Shown in pieces: positions 24,919 through 32,264 of a stretch of 64,000 nt of DNA. Position 1 is the first letter of the stretch. The number at the start of each line of letters is the position of its first letter. The DNA is taken from the NCBI RefSeq assembly GCF_014268495.2, contig NZ_CP077087.1, positions 2,669,501 to 2,733,500 of the forward strand. The letters are read 5' to 3'. The stretch is from Pseudomonas monsensis (lineage in GTDB: Bacteria; Pseudomonadota; Gammaproteobacteria; Pseudomonadales; Pseudomonadaceae). The notes beneath the pieces were generated by a model. That model saw nothing but the letters and a program-made list of their open reading frames with translations. It was not told where the DNA came from and ran no database searches. Both the position numbers and the translations under genes were made by a program.

Positions 24919-25968
24919 TCAGCCTGCCAGGCAGGCGGCGAAGCCCTGGTTCAGCGCCGCGCGGTCCAGGTCGCGGCCGATGAACACGATCTTGCTCGAA
25001 CGGGGCTCCGTGCCCCACGCAGTCGAGGCGCGGAACTCCACCAGGCTGTGCACGCCTTGCAGCACGTAGCGCTGGTCTTCATTGGCCACGGCGAGCACGC
25101 CTTTCATGCGATAGAGGTTGTCGGCCTGGGAGGCGCGCAACTCGCTGATCCAGCGGTGGAACGCCATCAGATTGACCGCGCCGTCCACAGCGATGCCCAC
25201 CGATGACACGCTCGGATCATGCTGGTGATCAGGTTCTTCGGCGTGATGGTCGTGTTCGTGGTGAGCGTGATCGTGTTGTTGCGCGCCAATTTCCATCAGC
25301 TTTTGCGTGCACTCGAAGGCCCCGATGCCGAGGATTTTCGTCAGGTCGATTTGCGCGTGGGTCGAGGTCACCAGATCAGCCGTGGCGTTCAAGCCACGGA
25401 TCTTGCCACGCAGGATTTCCACCTCGTCGCTGCTGACCAGATCGACCTTGTTGATGATGATCCGGTCGGCACAGACGATCTGGTCTACAGCCTGATTGTC
25501 GACGCCATCGAGTTGCAGATCTTCCAGGTGCTGGGCAATGTGCCTGGCATCGACCATGGTCACGATTGCATCGAGTTCGACTTCCTCGGCGATCGGATCA
25601 TTGATGAAAAAGCTCTGCGCCACCGGGTACGGATCGGCCAGACCGCTGGTCTCGATCAGGATGTGATCGAGACGCACCGGGCGCGCCACCAGTTCGCGGA
25701 CGATGCGCACCAGGTCCTCGCGGACCTCGGCGGTGCAGCATACGCAGCCGTTGACCATCTCGTAGATTTCTTCGGTTTCCGAGCTGAGCACCAGATCGCC
25801 GTCGATGCCGACCTCGCCGAACTCGTTTTCGATCACGGCGATCTTTCGCCCATGATTTTCCTTGAGGATGTAGTTGAGCAGGGTGGTTTTCCCGGCACCG
25901 AGGAAACCGGTGAGGATGGTCACGGGGATTTTGGTGTTCGGGGTTGGGGCGTTGAAGGGAGTGTTCAT
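24919..25968 (-). CDS. CobW/COG0523 GTPase, metallochaperone
   Basis: 349 residues. Walker A is GFLGAGKTTLL (about 21-31), followed by the family's metal site CVCC (75-78) in NGCVCCTAEVREDL, the G3-type TSGLADPYPV and the NKVDLVSSDEV GTP site. A His-rich insertion (HDHAHHEHDHHAEEPDHQHD) precedes the CobW C-terminal domain (MAFHRWISELR, then YRMKGVLAV). COG0523 proteins bind Zn, Co or similar metals and hand them to target metalloenzymes. Here the clients could be the amidohydrolase-fold proteins of the same cluster. ATG 25968 follows AGGAG. Confidence 0.9.
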   Translation of the reverse strand: MNTPFNAPTPNTKIPVTILTGFLGAGKTTLLNYILKENHGRKIAVIENEFGEVGIDGDLVLSSETEEIYEMVNGCVCCTAEVREDLVRIVRELVARPVRLDHILIETSGLADPYPVAQSFFINDPIAEEVELDAIVTMVDARHIAQHLEDLQLDGVDNQAVDQIVCADRIIINKVDLVSSDEVEILRGKIRGLNATADLVTSTHAQIDLTKILGIGAFECTQKLMEIGAQQHDHAHHEHDHHAEEPDHQHDPSVSSVGIAVDGAVNLMAFHRWISELRASQADNLYRMKGVLAVANEDQRYVLQGVHSLVEFRASTAWGTEPRSSKIVFIGRDLDRAALNQGFAACLAG

Positions 25969-26029
25969 GGTGAGGCTCCTTTGTACTGATTGACCGGTGC
26001 ACGATGAATTCGGGTGATGCTGCTTCATT

Positions 26030-26115
26030 GTTGGAGCGAGCTTGCTCGCGAATGCGGTGTGTCATTCAGCAGTGATGGCGACTGTTCCACCGCTTTCGCA
26101 AGCAAGCTCGCTCCC
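26030..26115. repeat. REPIN overlapping the ubiX end
   Basis: GTTGGAGCGAGCTTGCTCGC and its mirror GCAAGCAAGCTCGCTCCC flank about 45 bases. The right-hand REP lies inside the last codons of the ubiX-like gene, which stops at 26062. Confidence 0.8.
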
Positions 26116-26691
26116 ACAGGATGCTTGGTGTTCTCGCCATCGTTGTGCGACGCCGGCATCGAGGCCGAACAGGTCGAGTACGCGACCGAGGCTGTGGTCG
26201 ACCATTTGTGCCAGGTTCTCCGGGCGGGCGTAGAACGCCGGCACCGGCGGGGCGATGATCCCGCCCATCTCGGTGACGGCGGTCATGTTGCGCAGGTGGG
26301 CGAGGGTCAGTGGCGTTTCGCGGGCCATCAGCACCAGCGTGCGACGTTCCTTGAGGGTGACGTCGGCGGCGCGGCCGATCAGCCCCGATGACGTGCCGGT
26401 GGCAATCTCCGCCAGTGTGCGCATCGAACACGGCGCGACGACCATGCCCAGGCAACGGAACGAGCCACTGGCAATCCCGGCAGCGACGTCATCGGCGCGG
26501 TGGTAATGGCTGGCGAGCGCCGTGACGTCGGCCAGCTTGTAGTCGGTTTCATGGGCCATGGTCAGCAGCGCGGCGCGGCTGATGATCAGGTGGCTTTCGA
26601 TGTCCAGTTCGCCGAGCAATTGCAGCAGGCGCACGCCGTAGATGAAGCCGGACGCGCCGCTGATGCCGACCACCATCCGCTGGCGGTTCAC
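26062..26691 (-). CDS. UbiX-family flavin prenyltransferase
   Basis: 209 residues. MVVGISGASGFIYGVRLLQL is the FMN-binding start of UbiX/Pad1 proteins; IASGSFRCLGMVVAPCSMRT and TLAEIATGTSSGLIGRAADV match the conserved core, and RRTLVLMARETPL the phosphate-binding region. UbiX makes prenylated FMN, the cofactor of UbiD. Its ATG overlaps the ubiD-like stop by four bases. The last 17 or so residues (SCGSELACESGGT and following) are translated from a REP element, so the C-terminus has been replaced or extended. Confidence 0.92.
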   Translation of the reverse strand: MNRQRMVVGISGASGFIYGVRLLQLLGELDIESHLIISRAALLTMAHETDYKLADVTALASHYHRADDVAAGIASGSFRCLGMVVAPCSMRTLAEIATGTSSGLIGRAADVTLKERRTLVLMARETPLTLAHLRNMTAVTEMGGIIAPPVPAFYARPENLAQMVDHSLGRVLDLFGLDAGVAQRWREHQASCGSELACESGGTVAITAE

Positions 26692-28073
26692 GCTGGCAGG
26701 CCTTTGAGCAGTTGCCGCGCACGTTCGAGCACATCCTGATCGAGTTGCGCCTTGATCCCGTCAAAGCCTGAACCGCGGGTGGCATCCAGCCCCATGCGTG
26801 AGGTGGTGCCATTGACTGAAGAGGATGGATCGAGGGGACTGCCGGGCAGACCGTCGATCATGAACATGTCCAGGTGCGGCTGGAAATGCGTGGCCAGTGC
26901 CCACAGCACCTGGCTGTCGTCGCTGATGTCGATATCGCTGTCCACCGCAATCACGGTTTTCAGGTACGGATCCCAGCCAAGCAGCGCGAGCATGATCTGC
27001 CGCGCCTCGCCGTCACGGCTCTGATCCAGCGCCACATAGCAGTGAAAGTGGGTGCCGGAGTTCGGGTAATGCACGGCAGTGACGGCGGGGAAACGGGCTT
27101 TCAGTTTCTCGCTCATTTCTGCCTCGCGCGGCAGGCGGGCGAGGGTCAGGTGTTCGGCGTAGCGTCCGCCCATGACGTCCACCAGCCAGGCGTCTTTACG
27201 CTTTAGCAGGGTGTCGACGCGCAACACGTTGTTGGTCGAGCGATCCGAGGAGTAACCGCTGAACTCACCGAACGGGCCTTCCTCGGCGTAGGCCGCCGGG
27301 TCGATGGCGCCTTCCAGTACGAACTCGGCGTAAGCCGGCACGCCGATGCCGTAGCGCGGGGTTTTCACCAGCTCCAGTGGCGCGCCGAACAAACCGCCAG
27401 CCACGGCGCGCTCATCGCTGCCATAGGGCAAACGCGCAGCGGCGGCGAGCATGAACAGCGGATGCGCACCGACCACCATCGCCACGCGCAATTCTTCGCC
27501 GCGCTCACGGGCAGTCTGCAGCATCCGCCACAGGTGCCCGCGAGAGTGCAGGCTGGTGGCGAGCGCTTGCCGGGCATGGCGCATCGAGCGGTGGTAGCTC
27601 ATGTTGGCGATGCCGGTCAGCGGGTCTTCGGCGATGATGATCGCGTTGGTGATGTATGGGCCGCGATCGCTGTCGAAGTGCTTGAGCATCGGCAGCAGCG
27701 CCAGGTCCAGCGCTTCGCCTTCGAAGATTTCATCGAGGATCGGGCCGCTTTCCACATAGTGCGGGGCGATGGACTGATTGGCGCGGCGCTGGAAGGTTTC
27801 GTGCAATTGCGCCGGGGTGACGCCGAACAGCCGGGCAATGCGGGTACGGGAGGCGAACACATTGGTCGCCACCGGCACCCCGAGGTGGCCGACGTTTTCG
27901 CAGATCAGCAGCGGATCGCGACCTTGTGCAGCGAGGGCGTCGACCAGGGCGGTGACGTCCTGATCGGCAGAAACGGCTTGGGTGATGGTCAGCACATCGT
28001 CCGGGTATTCACGGCGATAGGCGTCGATGAACACGTGAAAGTCTTGGGAATCGCCGAGCGTCGAACGGGTCAT
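26688..28073 (-). CDS. UbiD-family prFMN-dependent decarboxylase
   Basis: 461 residues. The catalytic acid pair lies in EEGPFGEFSGY (Glu265 and Glu270), and YITNAIIIAED followed by MSYHRSM (Arg162) gives the prFMN and metal binding region. UbiD enzymes reversibly decarboxylate aromatic, heteroaromatic or alpha,beta-unsaturated acids using prFMN made by the adjacent UbiX. The two amidohydrolase-like genes lie upstream and the permease and deaminase downstream. The substrate is unknown; context suggests a carboxylated N-heterocycle or phenol. Confidence 0.92.
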   Translation of the reverse strand: MTRSTLGDSQDFHVFIDAYRREYPDDVLTITQAVSADQDVTALVDALAAQGRDPLLICENVGHLGVPVATNVFASRTRIARLFGVTPAQLHETFQRRANQSIAPHYVESGPILDEIFEGEALDLALLPMLKHFDSDRGPYITNAIIIAEDPLTGIANMSYHRSMRHARQALATSLHSRGHLWRMLQTARERGEELRVAMVVGAHPLFMLAAAARLPYGSDERAVAGGLFGAPLELVKTPRYGIGVPAYAEFVLEGAIDPAAYAEEGPFGEFSGYSSDRSTNNVLRVDTLLKRKDAWLVDVMGGRYAEHLTLARLPREAEMSEKLKARFPAVTAVHYPNSGTHFHCYVALDQSRDGEARQIMLALLGWDPYLKTVIAVDSDIDISDDSQVLWALATHFQPHLDMFMIDGLPGSPLDPSSSVNGTTSRMGLDATRGSGFDGIKAQLDQDVLERARQLLKGLPA

Positions 28074-28231
28074 GGTTGCACCTCTTAAAAAGCAGGCACG
28101 CAGGGGTGAGAAGGCGTTCGATCGAGCAGCCGTTGGCCTGCCGGTCGAAGGAACGCCGGGTCATCTTCGTGCCTGTAAAGTCGCTGTGTTGCCCACATGA
28201 AACACTGGAGATCCCTAGTGGTGAGGGCCTT

Positions 28232-28261
28232 TGTGGTGAGGGGATGAATCCCCTCACCACA
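28232..28261. repeat. REP palindrome, 14-bp perfect arms
   Basis: TGTGGTGAGGGGAT and ATCCCCTCACCACA are exact complements around a two-base loop. It lies in the 220-base gap between the upstream amidohydrolase gene and the ubiD-like gene and is a different REP subtype from the GTGGGAGC class. It could cause partial termination or stabilise the upstream mRNA. Confidence 0.8.
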
Positions 28262-28293
28262 GGGTTCCCTTGTGTCCCAGGGCTCTGCGTTAA

Positions 28294-29199
28294 CTAGAGG
28301 TAAGTGGTGGTCAGGCGTATGTCGGCCTCGACCAGATCCTTCGGCGGTGGCGTCGGTTCGATCCCGCACAACCGGGCGATGTTGTTGCCCAGGTAGTCTT
28401 CGAGATGATCCTCATCAATCCCCAACCCCTGCGGCGCCGGCGAGCACAACACCTCCAGTTCGCGCAGCCACATGCCCGGTTCGTTCGGCGGCGAGTCGGT
28501 GCCGAACACGATCTTGTTGCGCGGCAGTTCCTTGGCGAACTCGACGATCCGCGACTGAAAGCACCAGCCCGATTCGCAGTACACGTTTGGCGTGTCCATC
28601 GCCATCCAGAACGCCTCGAACGAGTAGTTGCCGCCGGTCTGGATACCGAAGTGACCGATGATGAAATTGACCATCGGGAACTCGCGGATGATCGGGTAGA
28701 ACATCGTCGGAATCGTGTACGGGCCGTCGCCGGTGTGGATCAGCACAACAATGTTGTACTTGGCGCAGACCTTCATCGCCGGACGCAACCAGTCCAGCGC
28801 CCGGTCCGGGCGATAGCCGTGCATGTTGGCGTGCAGCTTGAGCATCTTGAAGCCGTATTCCTTGATGTGGAATTCCAGCTCCGCCGCACCGTTTTCCGGT
28901 CCCCAGCGCGGGTTGAAGTTGAAGTTGCCGATGAAACGGTCCGGGTATTTCACGCACAGTTCGGCGACGTACGACATATAGTCACGCACGCCCTCGCGGC
29001 CACGGCGGTTGCCGTCGCGGTAACCGGTGTTGCCCGGTGGCGGCTGGATGAAACCCATGTCGATGCGGCGCGGTTTGCCGTTGATCATGTACGGGCCGTC
29101 CATTAGCTTGAGCATGCGCTCGCCGGTGAACGGTTCGCCGGTGTGGCGCCAGGCCTCGTCGACCAGGTTGGTGGGGTGCAGATGGGTGTCGATGATCAT
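28294..29199 (-). CDS. Amidohydrolase-fold protein A (metal site intact)
   Basis: 301 residues of the ACMSD-like (amidohydrolase 2) family. Metal ligands: His6 and His8 in IDTHLHPTN, His155 in LIHTGDGPY, His183 in IIGHFG, and Asp235 in VFGTDSPPNE; KLHANMH adds His123 and His127. The family includes decarboxylases and hydratases, and also O2-dependent hydroxylases such as AibH1H2. It starts five bases after the end of a clearly paralogous gene and aligns with it almost end to end, so the two proteins probably form a complex. Confidence 0.85.
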   Translation of the reverse strand: MIIDTHLHPTNLVDEAWRHTGEPFTGERMLKLMDGPYMINGKPRRIDMGFIQPPPGNTGYRDGNRRGREGVRDYMSYVAELCVKYPDRFIGNFNFNPRWGPENGAAELEFHIKEYGFKMLKLHANMHGYRPDRALDWLRPAMKVCAKYNIVVLIHTGDGPYTIPTMFYPIIREFPMVNFIIGHFGIQTGGNYSFEAFWMAMDTPNVYCESGWCFQSRIVEFAKELPRNKIVFGTDSPPNEPGMWLRELEVLCSPAPQGLGIDEDHLEDYLGNNIARLCGIEPTPPPKDLVEADIRLTTTYL

Positions 29200-29203
29200 C
29201 GGT

Positions 29204-30133
29204 TCAGCTCCTGGCCAGTTGCGTGGTGACGGGGCGCTTGAGTTGCGCCTCTGCTTCGGAAACGGAACGCGGCGGCGGGGTCGGTTCGAGGCCGATCATC
29301 CGCGCGGTGTTGTTGCCCAGGTACTCTTCGAGGGTGTCCTCGTCGAGGTTCAGGCCTTGCGGCGGTTCGTGGCACAGCACTTCGAGCAGGCGCAGCCACA
29401 TGCCCGGTTCGTTCGGCGGGGTGTCGGTGCCGAACAGGATCTTGTGCGTCGGCAGAACCTTGGCGAACTCGACGATTCGCGATTGCAGGCACCAGCCGGA
29501 TTCGCAGTAGACGTTGGGCAACTCCATTGCCCATTGCATCGGCTCAAACACGTAGACGCCGCCGGTCTGCACCCCGAAGTGGGCCATTATGAAATCGACG
29601 TTGGGGAATTCCTTGATCATCGGCACCCATTCCGACGGGATGCTGTACGGCCCGTCGCCGGTGTGCAGCTTGACCGGAATGCCCAGTTCGGCGCATTTCT
29701 CGAAGCACGGGCGCACCCAATCCAGTGCCCGGTCAGGCCGGTAGGCGTGCATGTTGGCCTGCATCTGGACCATCTTGAACCCGTGTTCCTTGACGTAGCG
29801 CTCGATCGCCTCGACGCCGTTTTCCACGCCGCAGCGCGGGTTGTAGACGAAGCAGCCGATGAAACGATCGGGGTAGGTCTGCACCATTTTCAGGGTGTAG
29901 GCCATGTAGGCGTCGATGGATTCACGGCCCGAGAGTTCGCCGTCGGTCCAGGTGTAAATGGTGTTGCCTTGCGGCGGCTGGATGAAGGCTTTGTCGATGC
30001 GGCGCGGCTTGCCGTTGACCATGTACGGGCCATCCATCATCTCCAGCAGACGCTCGCCGGTGAACGGGTCACCGTCATGCCTCCAGGCGAGGTCCACCAG
30101 ATCGGTGGGATAGCAGCTGATATCGATGATCAT
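29204..30133 (-). CDS. Amidohydrolase-fold protein B (HxH motif lost)
   Basis: 309 residues, paralogous to protein A: both share DGPYM-NGKPRRID, MHAYRPDRALDW, YCESGWC-QSRIVEFAK, FGTDTPPNEPGMWL and EEYLGNN. The first metal motif HxH is replaced by Ser6-Cys7-Tyr8 (IDISCYPTD), while His157, His185 and Asp237 are kept. It would bind metal differently or serve as a structural partner. ATG 30133 has AGGAG at about 9 bases; the open frame upstream to 30187 is not needed. It is the first gene of the cluster. Confidence 0.85.
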   Translation of the reverse strand: MIIDISCYPTDLVDLAWRHDGDPFTGERLLEMMDGPYMVNGKPRRIDKAFIQPPQGNTIYTWTDGELSGRESIDAYMAYTLKMVQTYPDRFIGCFVYNPRCGVENGVEAIERYVKEHGFKMVQMQANMHAYRPDRALDWVRPCFEKCAELGIPVKLHTGDGPYSIPSEWVPMIKEFPNVDFIMAHFGVQTGGVYVFEPMQWAMELPNVYCESGWCLQSRIVEFAKVLPTHKILFGTDTPPNEPGMWLRLLEVLCHEPPQGLNLDEDTLEEYLGNNTARMIGLEPTPPPRSVSEAEAQLKRPVTTQLARS

Positions 30134-30356
30134 TGCAGTCGATCTCCTGATAGCGGGGAAGGGAGCCTTGCGGCTCTCGGCATCCACGTCCCGGGCAATC
30201 GGCCATTTCTATGCGCAACACTCGCGCATTCCCTCGCCTGTTCGCATCCGGCCCGGGTGGGTGGCTGCTGGGGGCGAGTATTGGAAAGGGGGGAGGGGTT
30301 CGTACAATATTAATTGGGCGCGGTGGTGATACGTGTTCGATATGGGCGTGTCAAAA
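30134..30356. promoter_or_regulatory. Probable promoter region of the amidohydrolase/UbiD cluster
   Basis: About 220 bases upstream of the first cluster gene, before the tandem-repeat array. It contains a GC-rich part and an AT-rich stretch (CAATATTAATTG near 30304) suited to a promoter. No clear operator was identified. Confidence 0.35.
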
Positions 30357-30785
30357 GCTACCCTGACCCCAGCCCTCTCCCGGAGGGAGAGGGTGCCGAC
30401 CGAGTGGCCTTGCGCGATGCATCGACCTGGAAAACCGATTCGGTTATGGATTCAGAGCAGCACGTGCACGTCGGTGTAATTCGCCAATATTCCCCGATCA
30501 GTTGTCTCTCCCGTGGCGAGAGAGGCCGACCGAGTGGCCTTGCGCGATGCATCGACCTGATTAAACGATTCGGTTACGGATTCACAGCAGCAGTTGCACG
30601 TCGGTGTAACTCGCCAAAATTCCCAGATCAGTCCCCTCTACCTCTGGGAGAGGGGGCCGACCGAGTGATGCATCGACCTGATGAACCGATTCGGTTACGG
30701 ATTCACAGCAGCAGGTGCACGTCGGTGTAATTCGCCAATATTCCCAGATCAGTCCCCTCTACCTCTGGGAGAGGGCTAGGGTGAG
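30357..30785. repeat. Array 1 of a 131-bp tandem repeat family, with inverted ends
   Basis: Three units begin with GCCGACCGAGTG at 30395, 30525 and 30656 (periods 130 and 131; the third lacks about 15 bases near its start). Each carries GATGCATCGACCTG, GATTCGGTTA, GGATTCA, CGTCGGTGTAA and TTCGCCAA and ends in a CTCTCCC/GGGAGAGG hairpin. The array is bounded by ACCCCAGCCCTCTCCC on the left and GGGAGAGGGCTAGGGT on the right, an inverted repeat. A second array of the same family is at 41540-42118. Confidence 0.8.
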
Positions 30786-31681
30786 GGCTGGATTTCCTGT
30801 GTACGCATAGCCAACTGCTTGATCACTTCAACAACAGGCGCCACCCGCTCAGCCTGCCCGTGCGGCCATACCGCGTAGAGGTTGTAATGCGCGGCAATCT
30901 GCGCCTCGTTCAATGCCACCAGGCGCCCGCTGCGCAAGGCATCGGCGGCGAGTAATCCGCGCACCAGTGCGGCACCCACCCCGGCTTCAGCCGCCGCAAT
31001 CAGGTTCGCCGCATTATCAAAAATCACTCGCGCCGGCGGTTCTACGGGCGGCATCCCCGCCGCATCCAGCCACGGAATCCATGAGCGCCGCGTATACCCC
31101 AACAGCGGCAGTTCAAGGATCTGCGCCGGGCTCAACGGCACGTGCAACCCATAACGCTCAAGCAACGCCGGCGAGGCCACCGCCATCACCCGGTCGCCAC
31201 AGATCTGCGTCATCTCGCAGTCATCCCAATCGCCATAGCCATATCGCAATGCCAGATCTACCCGCTCAAACGTGCTGCGATCACTGCGCGGCATCGACAG
31301 CAGCGTCACTTCGTAATCCGGCAGGCCATCGAGCAGTTCGGGCAGGCGCGGATTGAGCCAGCTCTGCGCCAGTTCGCTGTCGACATCCAGGGTCAGGCGT
31401 TGTGCCACGCTGCGGTTCTTCACCGAGGACAGCGCGCGGTCGATCTGCGCCAGACCATCCGACAGCACACTGGCAAACAACTGCCCGGCATCGGTCAGGT
31501 TGCTACCGCCGCCTTCGCGCACGAACAGCGGCTGGCCGATGAACTCTTCCAGCGCGCGGATCTGCTGGCTGATGGCGCTGTGGGTCAGGTCGAGCTTGCG
31601 CGCGGCGCTGGAGAAACTGCCGCTGCGCGCCGCGTGGATAAACGCGCTCATGGACTGCACCGACGGGTATCGTTTGTACAT
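30776..31681 (-). CDS. LysR-family transcriptional regulator
   Basis: 301 residues. The N-terminal winged helix is SMSAFIHAARSGSFSSAARKL and THSAISQQIRALEEFIGQPLF; the rest is a periplasmic-binding-like effector domain. It is divergent from iorA-like with 118 bases between, the classical arrangement for a LysR regulating its neighbour. ATG 31681 gives the standard LysR length; the frame is open further upstream without family similarity. The last residues (QPSP) and the TAG stop are provided by the inverted end of the repeat array. Confidence 0.9.
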   Translation of the reverse strand: MYKRYPSVQSMSAFIHAARSGSFSSAARKLDLTHSAISQQIRALEEFIGQPLFVREGGGSNLTDAGQLFASVLSDGLAQIDRALSSVKNRSVAQRLTLDVDSELAQSWLNPRLPELLDGLPDYEVTLLSMPRSDRSTFERVDLALRYGYGDWDDCEMTQICGDRVMAVASPALLERYGLHVPLSPAQILELPLLGYTRRSWIPWLDAAGMPPVEPPARVIFDNAANLIAAAEAGVGAALVRGLLAADALRSGRLVALNEAQIAAHYNLYAVWPHGQAERVAPVVEVIKQLAMRTQEIQPSP

Positions 31682-31799
31682 GTTGTTAGTCCTGCTTACA
31701 GCGGTTGGCAGAAATCGTCGCTGGCCGGGGATTGTCGCGGCTTCCAATAATCGGTCACCAGGCCCGCACAAAGACGGGCCGCTCTTTGGGAGCCTGACA

Positions 31800-32264
31800 A
31801 TGATTGCATTCACAGTTAACGGCGAACGACGCGAGCTGGATGAAGCGACCCCCTCCATGCCCTTGTTATGGGTACTGCGTGATCAACTGAAACTTACCGG
31901 CACCAAATTCGGCTGCGGCATGGGCCTGTGCGGTGCCTGCACCGTGCACCTGGACGGTGTTGCGGTGCGTTCCTGTCAGTTGCCGCTGGCCGCCGTCGCG
32001 GGGCACAGCGTCACCACCATCGAAGGTTTGTCGCCGACGCAAAGCCACCCGCTGCAACTGGCCTGGGTTGCCGAAGATGTTCCGCAATGTGGCTACTGTC
32101 AATCCGGGCAGATCATGTCTGCCGCCGCGCTGCTCAACACCGGTGCGGCGGTAACCGACGATTCGATTCGCAATGCAATGTCGGGAAATATCTGCCGTTG
32201 CGGCACTTACGGACGGATCAACAAAGCGATCAAACGCGCGGCGAATGCGCCGAAGGAGGCGTGA
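31800..32264 (+). CDS. Molybdenum hydroxylase small subunit, 2x[2Fe-2S], IorA-like
   Basis: 154 residues. The plant-type cluster motif is KFGCGMGLCGACTVHLDG with Cys in VRSCQLP, and the second cluster uses CGYCQSGQ and CRCGTYGR. This is the electron-transfer subunit of xanthine oxidase-family hydroxylases. ATG 31800 follows GGGAG; the long open frame upstream is antisense to the LysR gene and is not used. The next gene starts at the A of its stop codon (TGATG), so both are coupled. Confidence 0.93.
   Translation: MIAFTVNGERRELDEATPSMPLLWVLRDQLKLTGTKFGCGMGLCGACTVHLDGVAVRSCQLPLAAVAGHSVTTIEGLSPTQSHPLQLAWVAEDVPQCGYCQSGQIMSAAALLNTGAAVTDDSIRNAMSGNICRCGTYGRINKAIKRAANAPKEA

Noticed and set aside
30314..30730. 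Open frame through repeat array 1
   Set aside because: Its translation just follows the repeat units and lacks a ribosome site.
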